64,000 bases of DNA from Pedobacter heparinus DSM 2366. GTDB taxonomy: Bacteria > Bacteroidota > Bacteroidia > Sphingobacteriales > Sphingobacteriaceae. Positions within the stretch are counted from its first letter, which is position 1. Each line of letters begins with the position of its first letter. Of the stretch, positions 28,484-37,799 are shown piece by piece. Made by a program: the position numbers and the translations under genes. The stretch spans positions 4,960,001-5,024,000 of the forward strand of contig NC_013061.1 in assembly GCF_000023825.1 (NCBI RefSeq), given 5' to 3'. The notes under the pieces are model-generated. The model ran no database searches, was not told the DNA's origin, and saw only the letters and a list, made by a program, of their open reading frames with translations.

Positions 28484-28565
28484 TAATTCGTAACCTTTTA
28501 GTAAAGAAAGGAAATGTTTTTTATATAATGCAATAAAAAGCAAACTATTTTAAAATATTTATGCA

Positions 28566-28609
28566 ACAAATACCGCATAAATACGCAAATTTACGCAATT
28601 GATTATGCG
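28566..28609. promoter_or_regulatory. Candidate DeoR operator O1b (CGCA triplet, 10-bp period)
   Basis: CGCA occurs at 28574, 28584 and 28594, exactly 10 bases apart, and an inverted TGCG follows at 28606. The first box is preceded by ACAAATAC, as in O1a. The triplet lies 42-65 bases upstream of the deoR1 ATG, where it would cover the -33 region and give autoregulation. Confidence 0.6.
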
Positions 28610-28638
28610 ATTTTTTATTTACAGTAACCAAAAATTTT

Positions 28639-29385
28639 ATGCTCAAAAAAGAAAGGCACGACTTTGTAATGCGCCAGATCAACTTACACAACCGCGTACT
28701 TACATCTGACCTTGTTCAATTGCTCAATGTCTCTGAAGACACGATCAGGCGTGATCTTCAGGAGTTGGCAGACCAAGGCCAGCTTTCTAAAGTACATGGT
28801 GGCGCGCTCTCAAAATCTTATCAATCTTTTTTTGATGACAGTGACGTTTATGCCAGAGAGGCCAAGATCCTTATTGCGAAGAAAAACATCCCCTTAATAA
28901 AAGACGGAATGGTCATTTTAACGGGTGGAGGAACATCTATTATAGAGCTGGTAAAGCAACTGCCCGAAAATTTAAATGCGACTTTCTTTACCATCAGCCC
29001 TTTTGTAGCCATAGAGCTGGCAAAATATCCCCAGGTTGAGGTGATCCTTATTGGTGGTTTATTTTCTAAAAATTCGCAGGTAACTTATGGAGGGTATGTC
29101 ATCAACCAGCTTTTAGAGATCAATGCCGATCTTTGCCTGCTGGGTACAAGTGCCATCCACCCGCAGGATGGATTAACCGACACCGACTGGGAGATCAATC
29201 AGCTCAAGAAAGCCATGTTCAGTTCCTCCAAGAAGGCTGCGATCTTATGTATTTCAGAAAAACTAGATACTTCATTAAGACTAAAGGTAGCTTCTCTGGA
29301 TAATATAGATTACCTGATTACAGAGCTTGATCCCAGAGCCGAAGAACTTAATCCATATAGAGTAAAAACACTGCAGATATTATAG
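28639..29385 (+). CDS. DeoR/GlpR-family regulator 1, paired with SusCD cassette 1
   Basis: The 248-residue protein has an N-terminal winged HTH (1-57: NRVLTSDLVQLLNVSEDTIRRDLQEL) and the family hallmark KVHGGAL. The DeoRC sensor domain has the sugar-phosphate-binding loop TGGGTSIIELV (about 93-103) and the GTSAIHP...GLTDTDWEINQLKKAMF region. DeoR-type repressors usually release DNA when a phosphorylated sugar binds. It is divergent from susC1 and one of three near-identical copies in the window; differences from copy 2 are about 15 residues. It ends nine bases before the bidirectional terminator at 29394. Effector unknown; a phosphorylated amino sugar is a guess from context. Confidence 0.95.
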   Translation: MLKKERHDFVMRQINLHNRVLTSDLVQLLNVSEDTIRRDLQELADQGQLSKVHGGALSKSYQSFFDDSDVYAREAKILIAKKNIPLIKDGMVILTGGGTSIIELVKQLPENLNATFFTISPFVAIELAKYPQVEVILIGGLFSKNSQVTYGGYVINQLLEINADLCLLGTSAIHPQDGLTDTDWEINQLKKAMFSSSKKAAILCISEKLDTSLRLKVASLDNIDYLITELDPRAEELNPYRVKTLQIL

Positions 29386-29393
29386 CATTAAGC

Positions 29394-29430
29394 AAACGCG
29401 GGTATCCAAAAAGATTGGATACCCGCGTTT
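29394..29430. terminator. Bidirectional terminator between deoR1 and cassette 2
   Basis: A perfect 16-bp stem (half sites at 29394-29409 and 29415-29430, GC-rich core CGCGGGTATCC) has a 5-base loop. It is flanked by A/T runs on both sides and separates the convergent deoR1 and phosphodiester glycosidase genes. Confidence 0.85.
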
Positions 29431-29466
29431 TATTATAATAAAGCGTTAATTATGATGGTACAGCAA

Positions 29467-30453
29467 TTAGTTTTTAAGGATAAAGCCAAGCCCGTTTCCA
29501 ATTAACCTTTCTGCATTAAGTGCCAATGCAGGCTTATTTAAAACATTCCACGTTCCTTTAGTCAAATCCTTAGCCACTAAAGTTGAGGACGAAGCTCCGT
29601 CAAGGTTGACTGCGTCTTTTGTACCAAGCGCAGCCATAATATCTCTTAAGTCAACAAGCGTTAAACCATTTGAATAAGTAGCTTGTGATCCATCCACTAC
29701 AATTGCATAAATTACCTTATTGGCATTATAACCAATTGCTGTCCGGGCACTAATCGTAGCGTCAGTCAAAGTGGCTTTTATATTGTTGTCTACCAGCCAC
29801 TGATTCCCCCCAACTGCATTCTTAATCTGGGCTTTATCAACAGGTCTTTCTACCCCCTTTGTATCCTTTCCCCCAATAACTATTGTCCCATCCTTCATTG
29901 CAGCAAAAAAGGTTCTCCCTGTAGCAACAGTACCATAGTAAACCCGATTATTTATATAAAACAAACTGGTTGGGGCACCTGTTGTACTAAAGGTATCACC
30001 ATTAACAGCAGCAACAATATTTGTTCCCGGAAGTTCATTGTCCCTGCACATTTCGGAAAGCCTCTGCAAACCATTAATGTAGTCATTATAAGGCGCCATT
30101 GCCTGAATTTCAAGTTTTGGCGTTTTCATATCAACTTCCATAATAAAGATTCTTACAGGCAATTTATCTTTCCTGAGAAAAGCCAGCCTGGTAATATTTA
30201 TTCCAGCAGTAACAGAACCTGTCTCATCCGAAATGAATGTTCCAATTACCGTGGTATTGTCCATAATCTTCTTGGTAAGAGGTTCAATCACATTATCCAC
30301 TACTTCTTCTGGTACATCTGTACCCCCATCTTCTTTTTTATCTTTTTTACACCCGTAAAGCACAGTTGTTAATGCCCATACCAATAACGTGCATTTAAAA
30401 GTGAAAACTTTCACTTCAACCTTAACATTTTTTAAATTAAATAATTTCTTCAT
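29467..30453 (-). CDS. Phosphodiester glycosidase (NAGPA-domain) lipoprotein
   Basis: The 328-residue protein has an atypically long lipoprotein signal (hydrophobic TLLVWALTTVLYGCKKD, lipobox LYGC). The NAGPA/DUF2233 domain occupies about 85-325, with INITRLAFLR, AAVNGDTFSTTGAP, RTAIGYNANKVIYAIVVDG and the signature DAVNLDGASSSTLV. The family includes the uncovering enzyme that removes GlcNAc from GlcNAc-P-mannose diesters, and bacterial homologues act on sugar phosphodiesters. It is the last gene of cassette 2, 46 bases after the DUF4397 gene. A surface or periplasmic role on GlcNAc- or MurNAc-phosphodiester glycans (for example wall teichoic acid linkages) is inferred. Confidence 0.85.
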   Translation of the reverse strand: MKKLFNLKNVKVEVKVFTFKCTLLVWALTTVLYGCKKDKKEDGGTDVPEEVVDNVIEPLTKKIMDNTTVIGTFISDETGSVTAGINITRLAFLRKDKLPVRIFIMEVDMKTPKLEIQAMAPYNDYINGLQRLSEMCRDNELPGTNIVAAVNGDTFSTTGAPTSLFYINNRVYYGTVATGRTFFAAMKDGTIVIGGKDTKGVERPVDKAQIKNAVGGNQWLVDNNIKATLTDATISARTAIGYNANKVIYAIVVDGSQATYSNGLTLVDLRDIMAALGTKDAVNLDGASSSTLVAKDLTKGTWNVLNKPALALNAERLIGNGLGFILKN

Positions 30454-30499
30454 GTTCGTAACATCTTATATATAGTGTTATACTTAAAAACAAATTGCC

Positions 30500-31297
30500 C
30501 TACCTGATGTGGAAAAAGGACACATAAGGCTTTTCTGTAGCAGAGGACATCCCTGCATATCCGTGTGCATATACAGTATATGTACGTTGATTTAATAATG
30601 AACTGGCACTGGTATAATTTGCTAAAACCGTAGCTGTCGTAACCGCTGCTCCAGCCGGACGAATTTTCCAGGTTCTTCCAGCATATCGGTTCAACGTAAT
30701 GTAATTGCTGATTTGCAGATAACCAATATTTCCTGCCACCAATTTATCTGCTGCATTATCAGTTGCACTTTGCCCATAATACAAGTCTACAGCAGGCACA
30801 TTTGGCATTAAATTAATAAAGCGGTATACCGCATAGCCGGAATCGGGTTTCAAGAAATTTTCTTCCGTAAGTACAGACTTTGTAAACTTAGCCGTATCCG
30901 CAATATGTATAACATATTTTTTGCCGCTTTCAATGTTTATGGTGGTATTATATAACTCTAATGAGTCCAACCCATTATCTTTCTTGAATGGCATTGCAAC
31001 AGTAACCTTCACCTGCCCAGGGTCAACTGTCAGGTAATCAGCTCTAACATCTCCACGCGTATTGTATCCCCCACCGGGAAAAGGTGTACGGTTCTGGATC
31101 TGGGAAGTTACCCGTCTACCGTTAAACTTCACTATAACCATCCTGTCATCTTTATAAGGAGAAGCGTAGTTAATTTTAATCAGAGGCTGTTCATCACCAA
31201 ATTTCCGAACGTCGCCATAATCTCCAACAGTCTTCTGGCAACTGGATAAAAATAGTAGCGAACAAAATATAATTAATAAATTTCTAAATATTTTCAT
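30500..31297 (-). CDS. DUF4397-type lipoprotein (cassette 2)
   Basis: The 265-residue protein starts with a lipoprotein signal (LLIIFCSLLFLSSCQKT, lipobox LSSC). It then has two beta-sandwich segments; the second (about 155-260) contains YRFINLMPNVPAVDLYYG followed by ISNYITLNRYAGRTWKI, the pattern of DUF4397. It is encoded between susD2 (11 bases upstream) and the phosphodiester glycosidase, so it is probably a surface accessory protein of the SusCD2 transport complex. Ligand and partner unknown. Confidence 0.8.
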   Translation of the reverse strand: MKIFRNLLIIFCSLLFLSSCQKTVGDYGDVRKFGDEQPLIKINYASPYKDDRMVIVKFNGRRVTSQIQNRTPFPGGGYNTRGDVRADYLTVDPGQVKVTVAMPFKKDNGLDSLELYNTTINIESGKKYVIHIADTAKFTKSVLTEENFLKPDSGYAVYRFINLMPNVPAVDLYYGQSATDNAADKLVAGNIGYLQISNYITLNRYAGRTWKIRPAGAAVTTATVLANYTSASSLLNQRTYTVYAHGYAGMSSATEKPYVSFFHIR

Positions 31298-31308
31298 GAC
31301 AATAGTTT

Positions 31309-32928
31309 TTAATTTTCAGTAGTACTAAACCAGGTCTCTTTAGTATTGTAATCCGGTGCCAATCCACCTATACGCTCTATTTCTTTTTTATTCCAGATAT
31401 ATTCAGAATTGTAACGCGGACGATAACGATAAGCGTACTTGTTGCCATTATTGGGTGCAAACTCTGTCCCTGTCAATTGATAATACTGCGTAAATACTGT
31501 AGCATCATAATGGTATTTTCTTAAATCACACCACTGCTCCAATCCTGCCCAACCCCATTGCGCTATATATTTCTGATTCATAATATCGGATAATTTAAGC
31601 TGGCTCACATCCTGAGCAACTTCAGCAGAAGCCATATAGGGCTCAATTTCAGCAGGGGTTATCACTTTAAAATCTGCACCAGCATTTCCATAGGTATTGA
31701 CAAATGTCATATGTGCCCGGATTGCTCCCTGGTAAGTGATGAGGGCCGAGGGTTTATCTCCCTTTATAAACAAGGCCTCAGCTTTAGCGAATTGTAGTTG
31801 AGCATAACTCATCAATGGATATTGAGAGGTATTACTAAAAAGGTATTTTCCCGGATAACCACCAATTGTACTTCCTGTAAAAGTACCCAATACATAAGGT
31901 GTCACAGGCACACCCGTTACCGCGACAGTTCCTTTGGTTGGTATATTTCCCCTGTAGTAAAATGCAGGGGTACTAATCGTTGTCTGCGCAGGTGTAAGCA
32001 TACGGCTCAGCCTTGGATCAACGGATGTCACTGGGTCAACAGCGGGCACGCCTCTTACCCCACCAGTCAGGAGACTTAAAATTGTAGTTGAAATCCTTGA
32101 CGCAGTAATCAATCCATAATCGGCACCCAACACACACCCATCATCGGAACCGCTCGCAGTAAACTTCACCGTTGCATCCTCTGAAGTATTGACAAAAGAC
32201 AGATCCGCATATTTAATTACGCTATCCGCATAGGTTGAAGTAAAATTAGGCTTATTAACCAGGTGACTATAATGAAGCGCCAAGTTTCCATAAACAAATT
32301 TTTTCCACTTATTCATATCACCTCTGTACATGAAATCTCCCGAAGCACCAGCAAGCACAGGTTTATAATTTACAGGACTTTCCATATTCAGATATTTTAT
32401 AGCCAAAGCACTCCATTCCCGTACCCTTTCATAAACTTCCTTTTGATTTTGATAACGAAAGGTCAAGGCAGTAGGATTAAAAGCCTCATCCAATACTATA
32501 TCACCATACATATCTGTAGTCATCTGGAACCCCCAAGCTTTAATTGCATACCCCATTCCAACATATTCATATTTTTTGTTTTCAAGCCCATCATTGATCA
32601 TATCTTCAATATTCAGTCCAAGGTCGGCATAATTCATCCGCCAGATTACCCCAGTTACATCTGAAGGAGAGGCTGGAAAACCGTGGCGCTCATACAAATC
32701 ATTAGCTGTGGCACTTGTAAAATTTTGTGTCAACCTCATCAGCTGCATATAATCCTGAGAGGTTCCATTGGCCATTTGAAAAATCAAACGGGAAATCAAA
32801 AACTCCGCCTTTGCTATCTGCGGATTTGAGGGATTTTTATTGATATCCAAAAATTTCTTACATCCTGCAGTGGTCATTAACACAACACACATAAACAGAA
32901 CTATTTTATGTTTTTTTATCGTCTTCAT
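31309..32928 (-). CDS. SusD/RagB-like lipoprotein, SusD_2 subfamily (cassette 2)
   Basis: The 539-residue lipoprotein (lipobox TAGC, then KKFLDINKNPSNP) belongs to the SusD-like_2 branch, as shown by LDINKNPSNPQIA, a helical middle and the C-terminal KYIAQWGWAGLEQWCDLRKYHYD motif. It differs clearly from the SusD of cassettes 1 and 3, so cassette 2 probably binds a different glycan. It begins 12 bases after susC2. Confidence 0.95.
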   Translation of the reverse strand: MKTIKKHKIVLFMCVVLMTTAGCKKFLDINKNPSNPQIAKAEFLISRLIFQMANGTSQDYMQLMRLTQNFTSATANDLYERHGFPASPSDVTGVIWRMNYADLGLNIEDMINDGLENKKYEYVGMGYAIKAWGFQMTTDMYGDIVLDEAFNPTALTFRYQNQKEVYERVREWSALAIKYLNMESPVNYKPVLAGASGDFMYRGDMNKWKKFVYGNLALHYSHLVNKPNFTSTYADSVIKYADLSFVNTSEDATVKFTASGSDDGCVLGADYGLITASRISTTILSLLTGGVRGVPAVDPVTSVDPRLSRMLTPAQTTISTPAFYYRGNIPTKGTVAVTGVPVTPYVLGTFTGSTIGGYPGKYLFSNTSQYPLMSYAQLQFAKAEALFIKGDKPSALITYQGAIRAHMTFVNTYGNAGADFKVITPAEIEPYMASAEVAQDVSQLKLSDIMNQKYIAQWGWAGLEQWCDLRKYHYDATVFTQYYQLTGTEFAPNNGNKYAYRYRPRYNSEYIWNKKEIERIGGLAPDYNTKETWFSTTEN

Positions 32929-32940
32929 TACTTTATGCTT

Positions 32941-35900
32941 TTAAAGTTTCAATTTCAAACCAAAGTTTGCTGTTAAAGGGCGACCCATATTATAATAGTC
33001 TATTCCCATCCCACCTGCTCCACCGAGAGAGGCATTGTTTGAATTACTTTCAGGATCCATTCCTGAATAGTTGGTAAACAACACCACATCCGTTAGCGTT
33101 ACAAACACACTTGCACTTTGCAGAAAAGGCAACCGCTTAAAAACTGTTTTTGGAATAACATAGCTTAAGCTAATGTCCCTTAAACGAATTGTATTGATGT
33201 TCTTTTCAACAAACATCTCTGCGGAAACATTCGTAGTATAATATAGTGAATTCAGATACGGGGTAACAGCAATTGCATTTGGCGTTGGGTTGTTTGTGTT
33301 TTCCAAGCCGTCTTTTAACACGCCCTTTACTACTCGTGGTTCTTCTCTATCAAGAGTCTTGGTGCTTATACCACGTGTATAATTTACGTATTCGGTACCA
33401 TTTACAATATCTCCCCCAATACGGAAATCCCACAAAAAGGAAAGATTAAAGCTTTTTAACCTGATATTATTTGTTATTCCAAATGTAAATTTTGGCTGAC
33501 GATCACCAATCACTTCATAGTTTTCACCAGTTGTATACGGAAGACCTGTAGCCGGATTGATCAAAATATCCCCATTATTGTTCCTGTCAAAACGTATACC
33601 TCCAATGGCAGTCATACTTGCCCCAGGAAATACCGCAGACCTCAAGCCACCAAGTACCCAAGTATCCGAATCATACAATTCCGGCAGTTCATCAGCAATA
33701 GAAATTACCTTACCCCTGTTCAGCGCAAAGTTGAATGTCGCATCCCAGCCAAAATCTTTTCTTTGGATAGGTGTACCCATCACCTGAATTTCAACCCCCT
33801 GATTCCGTACCTCACCTCCATTCAGCATCCGTAAGACATAACCCGTTGCGTAGCTGATTCGTGGCTGAATGATCTGATCCTTACTCAATAAACGATAGTA
33901 GGTAAAATCTAAACTCAGTCTGTCTTTAAACATTTTCAAGTCAAACCCGGTTTCCCAATTAATTGTTGTTTCGGGCTTAAGCTTACGGTTTCCTCCGTTA
34001 TAATCATAAGAAAAGCCACCTCCACTCGATGTTCTTGGTGTTAAATTGGTTAAAACAGCATAAGTTCTCCAGGGCTCTTTACCTGTTATACCTACCGAAG
34101 CCCTAAGCTTACCACCTGTTATCCAGTCAATTTCCTTGAAATACTTAAGATCAGTAAAATTGAAAGCAAAACTGGCAGAAGGGTAGGCAAAATATGGGTC
34201 ATTTGGCATCAAACGTGAAGCACCATCAACCCTTCCTGAAAGTGTTAAATAAACAAGCGAATTGTAACCTAAAACCGCCTGGGCAAATGCACCAACAGTT
34301 CTATAATTATTGATAGAATTACGTGCTCTCTGTGTAGTAGGCAATGTATTGTTGATACTATAGAAGTTAGGATCATACATTTTTTCCCCATATATTGAGT
34401 TCGTATTGATATAATTATCACCTATATTCCCACCTAGTACAAATGTGGTACTGAAGTTCCCGATTTTATGATTTGCTGAGGCAACAACAGAGCCATTCAG
34501 TATCCTGGTTTTCCGGTCATAAGTTGTGATTCTTCCCAAAGCAGGATCATCAGCAGAACCTGAACCTGCATAAGACTGTCCGTTAAAAGCCTGCAATCCA
34601 GCTGTGTTAGAGACATCTGCGGCCATCGTTACATTAATATTCAACCACTTAGTTGGCCTGATACGAAAAGTATTGTTCATCATAAAACGGTTTGTCTCAT
34701 CCGTTGACGTATTCTTATAGGCTGTCCAAAAAGGGTTGTCAAATTCACTATAAATATCAGCCACACGCAACACCCTGTTACCTAGTTCATCCTGCCAGTA
34801 ATTGATGTCATATCTTGGAGGAAAACGCAGTAAAGTAGACAGGTAGCCAGAAACACCTTTAGTTGGCTTCACATTCTTACTATTGATATAGTTAAAAAAC
34901 GTTGTTAATTTTAACCAGGGAGCAATCTCTCCTTCCGCAGTTAAACGTGAAGAAAACTTATCCAGGTTTGTATTGGGCACCGTACCATTAAACGTGGCAT
35001 ATTGATTGGACCAACGATAGGTATATTTTTCAGTACCTCCTTCAAAAGAAAGGTTTTGCTGCTGCGAAATTGCATTCTGAAAGAACGCATCAAAATTATT
35101 ATAAAGCTTGGTTCCTTCAGGATATACCGGACCACCATAAACTGTTGTATTGGAAGCATATATTCCATTCAGTCCCTGATTGTATTTGGTTTGTACTTCT
35201 GGCATATTAACTACACTAGAAACGTTAAAGTTTGTACTGTAGTTAATACTTCCTTTTCCTGCTTTTGCTTTTTTAGTCGTAATCAGAATAGCCCCACTAG
35301 CTCCAAGGTTACCATATAATGCTGTTGCTTCTGGCCCTTTTAATATGGTATAACTTTCAATATCTGCTGGGTTAATGTCACCAGCACGATTGGAGTAATC
35401 CGAGTTACGGTTGGGTGCCCCTCCTATCAGATCATTGGTCTGGTTGATAATTGAATTGTCAATAGGCAACCCATCAACTACAATCAGTGGGCTGTTATCC
35501 CCACTTACTGATACAAAGCCCCTCAATACAATTTGCGATGATGCACCGGGATCACCACTGGTCGGATTGATAGATAAGCCTGGAACACGTCCTTGTAAAC
35601 CACTGAAAAAGGATTCTCTTTGTGTCTGGGAAACCTCATCTCCACTCACTTTAGGTGTAGAATAACCTAGTGATTTGGAATCCCGTTCAATACCGTAGGC
35701 AGTTACCACAACTTCATTCAACCCTTTTGAATCCGCGCTTAAAACAACGTTGATTATTGAGCTACCACCAACAGGTCTTTCCTGAGGGAGTAATCCGATG
35801 TAGCTAAACACAAGGATGTCCCCCGCCTTAGTCTGTATGGTATACACACCCGATGAATTTGTTTGAGTAGCCGTCTTCGTCCCTTTAATTAAAACAGAAG

Positions 35901-36024
35901 CCCCAGGGACAATACCTCCATCTTCAGATGAAGTTACTTTACCGGAAACGGTAATTTGTTGTGCCATGGCATGTGACACCAACAAAAAAGTCCCCATGAA
36001 TAACATGAGTAATTTTTTTTTCAT
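32941..36024 (-). CDS. SusC/RagA TonB-dependent transporter (cassette 2)
   Basis: I use the ATG at 36024 (1027 aa, MKKKLLMLFMG...); the reading nine bases upstream begins with TTG. The order is signal peptide, carboxypeptidase-regulatory-like domain (about 22-95), plug with the SusC signature VVTAYGIERDSKSLGYST, and a 22-strand barrel ending GLKLKL. It lacks an STN domain. At about 1030 aa it is shorter than the cassette 1 and 3 transporters and belongs to another SusC branch (TAYGIERD rather than VGFGTQKKE). Expression is probably under the divergent deoR2. Confidence 0.97.
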   Translation of the reverse strand: MKKKLLMLFMGTFLLVSHAMAQQITVSGKVTSSEDGGIVPGASVLIKGTKTATQTNSSGVYTIQTKAGDILVFSYIGLLPQERPVGGSSIINVVLSADSKGLNEVVVTAYGIERDSKSLGYSTPKVSGDEVSQTQRESFFSGLQGRVPGLSINPTSGDPGASSQIVLRGFVSVSGDNSPLIVVDGLPIDNSIINQTNDLIGGAPNRNSDYSNRAGDINPADIESYTILKGPEATALYGNLGASGAILITTKKAKAGKGSINYSTNFNVSSVVNMPEVQTKYNQGLNGIYASNTTVYGGPVYPEGTKLYNNFDAFFQNAISQQQNLSFEGGTEKYTYRWSNQYATFNGTVPNTNLDKFSSRLTAEGEIAPWLKLTTFFNYINSKNVKPTKGVSGYLSTLLRFPPRYDINYWQDELGNRVLRVADIYSEFDNPFWTAYKNTSTDETNRFMMNNTFRIRPTKWLNINVTMAADVSNTAGLQAFNGQSYAGSGSADDPALGRITTYDRKTRILNGSVVASANHKIGNFSTTFVLGGNIGDNYINTNSIYGEKMYDPNFYSINNTLPTTQRARNSINNYRTVGAFAQAVLGYNSLVYLTLSGRVDGASRLMPNDPYFAYPSASFAFNFTDLKYFKEIDWITGGKLRASVGITGKEPWRTYAVLTNLTPRTSSGGGFSYDYNGGNRKLKPETTINWETGFDLKMFKDRLSLDFTYYRLLSKDQIIQPRISYATGYVLRMLNGGEVRNQGVEIQVMGTPIQRKDFGWDATFNFALNRGKVISIADELPELYDSDTWVLGGLRSAVFPGASMTAIGGIRFDRNNNGDILINPATGLPYTTGENYEVIGDRQPKFTFGITNNIRLKSFNLSFLWDFRIGGDIVNGTEYVNYTRGISTKTLDREEPRVVKGVLKDGLENTNNPTPNAIAVTPYLNSLYYTTNVSAEMFVEKNINTIRLRDISLSYVIPKTVFKRLPFLQSASVFVTLTDVVLFTNYSGMDPESNSNNASLGGAGGMGIDYYNMGRPLTANFGLKLKL

Positions 36025-36183
36025 AATTGTCAATTTAGTTTAGTAGTGTGGTAGTGATTTGGGTTGGTTTAGTTAATTTTTAGTTTTTGATATGTTTTGG
36101 TTAATTGTTTCTTTAGTCGGAACGCCTCCGAAAGCATACGTTTTGTTAGTTTGATGGTTGGGTTGGTTGGTTTTTTAGCATCA

Positions 36184-36205
36184 ACAAATACCGCAATAAC
36201 CCGCA
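36184..36205. promoter_or_regulatory. Candidate DeoR operator O2a (CGCA pair, 10-bp period)
   Basis: The segment is identical over 22 bases to O1a at 28462-28483, with CGCA at 36192 and 36202. It lies about 170 bases upstream of susC2. Confidence 0.6.
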
Positions 36206-36295
36206 GAAATGCAACGCTTTAGTAAAGATCATAAAAGTTTCTTACAAAAAACAATAAAAAATAAAGTATTTTAAACTTTTAGCTGCCGTCAACCT

Positions 36296-36319
36296 CGCAC
36301 AAATGCGCAAACTCCTGCA
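36296..36319. promoter_or_regulatory. Candidate DeoR operator O2b (YGCA triplet, 10-bp period)
   Basis: CGCA at 36296, CGCA at 36306 and TGCA at 36316 are exactly 10 bases apart. The triplet lies 46-69 bases upstream of the deoR2 start, directly beside the candidate -33 box at 36321. Confidence 0.6.
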
Positions 36320-36364
36320 TTTTGTTTTAATGATATTTTATTTACATTAGCTAAAAAATATTTT

Positions 36365-37111
36365 ATGCTCAAAAAAGAAAGGCACGACTTTGTAATGCGC
36401 CAGATCAACTTACACAACCGTGTGCTTACATCTGACCTTGTTCAATTGCTCAATGTCTCTGAAGATACCATCCGGCGTGACCTTCAGGAATTGGCAGACA
36501 AAGGCCAGCTTTCTAAGGTACATGGTGGTGCGCTCTCAAAATCTTATCAATCTTCTTTTGACGATAGTGAAGTTTATGCCAAGGATGCCAAAATCCTCAT
36601 CGCGAAGAAAACCATTCCCTTAATAAAAGACGGAATGGTCATTTTAACAGGGGGAGGAACCTCTATTATAGAGCTGGTAAAACAACTCCCCGAAAATTTA
36701 AATGCAACCTTCTTTACCATCAGCCCCTTTGTAGCCATAGAACTGGCAAAATATCCCCGAGTAGAGGTGATCCTTATAGGTGGTTTATTTTCGAAAAACT
36801 CGCAGATAACTTATGGAGGGCATGTTATCAACCAGCTTTCAGAGATCAATGCCGACCTTTGCCTGCTGGGTACCAGTGCCATACACCCGTTGGACGGACT
36901 AACAGATACCGATTGGGAAATTAACCAACTGAAAAAAGCCATGTTCAGCTCTTCAAAAAGAGCCGCTATTCTGTGCATTTCGGAAAAACTGGATACTTCG
37001 TTAAGGTTAAAAGTGGCTTCCCTGGATAATATAGATTACCTGGTTACAGAGCTGGATCCAGGAGCCGAAGAACTTAATGCTTATAGGGTAAAAACGCTAC
37101 AGATACTTTAG
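36365..37111 (+). CDS. DeoR/GlpR-family regulator 2, paired with SusCD cassette 2
   Basis: The 248-residue protein has the same layout as regulator 1: winged HTH (1-57) with an identical recognition helix, KVHGGAL hinge, and DeoRC sensor with TGGGTSIIELV. The first 56 bases of the two genes are identical and roughly 94% of the residues match. The replacements cluster in the sensor domain (for example QV-T-YGGY to QI-T-YGGH, and RAEELNP to GAEELNA). This suggests a recent duplication whose effector pocket may be drifting while DNA recognition is kept. Confidence 0.95.
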   Translation: MLKKERHDFVMRQINLHNRVLTSDLVQLLNVSEDTIRRDLQELADKGQLSKVHGGALSKSYQSSFDDSEVYAKDAKILIAKKTIPLIKDGMVILTGGGTSIIELVKQLPENLNATFFTISPFVAIELAKYPRVEVILIGGLFSKNSQITYGGHVINQLSEINADLCLLGTSAIHPLDGLTDTDWEINQLKKAMFSSSKRAAILCISEKLDTSLRLKVASLDNIDYLVTELDPGAEELNAYRVKTLQIL

Positions 37112-37114
37112 AAA

Positions 37115-37155
37115 AAAGGATGCTTTCCTAAACTCCCTTAAGAAAAGCATCCTTT
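37115..37155. terminator. Terminator after deoR2 (shared with the convergent thioredoxin-like gene)
   Basis: A 12-bp stem AAAGGATGCTTT/AAAGCATCCTTT encloses a loop of about 17 bases that is partly paired. A runs lie on the left and T residues on the right. Confidence 0.65.
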
Positions 37156-37166
37156 AGACTAATATC

Positions 37167-37799
37167 TTAATGAACTTTAACCTGTGTTAAATATTTTTTT
37201 TTCATTTCATTAATATACATTTCGGTAATATTAGGAAGATCCTTAAAAGGAAATAACATTTCCTTATATAAATACTCTTTATCAATAATAAAATAAAACG
37301 GTGAACCTACATCATTCAACAGGCCGTCATCTCTAACATTATAAATTTCAAAATCGAATTTATTGGAAATCTTGAATGCCTTCAAAGATCTTTCAAGGTT
37401 ATATTTGGAAATTACCAGTAGGCTTCTTTCGATCATTATATCCCGTGCAATCATATTCTTTAACTTCCTCAGTTCACTTTTAACGCATACGTCACAGTTC
37501 CTTTCTGAAAAGTAAAATACAATGCGCTTACCTGAGCCAAACAAATCTCTAAATTCTGATTCCTTTCCATTGCTATCAACAAGGATGGCATTTGACGGCA
37601 CTTTTGTATTGGCATACCTTAATACCAATCTATTAAAGTTTTGAAAATTATGAGTGAAAATTTGATTCAAAGCTTCAAGTCTATTTGTTCTCGTCTGATT
37701 TTCACTTCGCAAAACTTGAAAATGCAAATAAATTGCAATACATGTGCATGCCGATATAATTGTTACGGCCAACATTACCCAAAATAGATTCCTATTCAT
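37167..37799 (-). CDS. Membrane-anchored thioredoxin-like protein
   Basis: I use the ATG at 37799 (210 aa); the upstream TTG would add six residues. An N-terminal membrane anchor (LFWVMLAVTIISACTCIAIYL) is followed by a short helical stretch and a thioredoxin-like fold (about 70-195). That fold has the redox motif CDVC in FSERNCDVCVKSEL and a cis-Pro-like GSPFYFIID segment. It should act in the periplasm as a thiol reductase or disulfide-handling protein. It starts eight bases inside the end of the beta-propeller gene, so the two are translationally coupled, and the upstream partner gene encodes a Cys-rich exported protein, a likely redox substrate. Confidence 0.7.
   Translation of the reverse strand: MNRNLFWVMLAVTIISACTCIAIYLHFQVLRSENQTRTNRLEALNQIFTHNFQNFNRLVLRYANTKVPSNAILVDSNGKESEFRDLFGSGKRIVFYFSERNCDVCVKSELRKLKNMIARDIMIERSLLVISKYNLERSLKAFKISNKFDFEIYNVRDDGLLNDVGSPFYFIIDKEYLYKEMLFPFKDLPNITEMYINEMKKKYLTQVKVH

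Larger units (their letters stand above)
36025..36364. other. 340-base divergent region between susC2 and deoR2
   Basis: The region has no coding ORF. It holds the CGCA pair O2a (36184-36205), the triplet O2b (36296-36319), and for deoR2 a candidate -33 TTTG at 36321 with -7 TACATTAG at 36343 (18-base spacer). A G/T-rich run at 36040-36170 has many GGTT repeats of unknown meaning. Confidence 0.6.

Noticed and set aside
36040..36170. G/T-rich run with repeated GGTT near susC2
   Set aside because: It looks like low-complexity sequence. It has no regular period and does not form a CRISPR array or a tandem repeat with a fixed unit.
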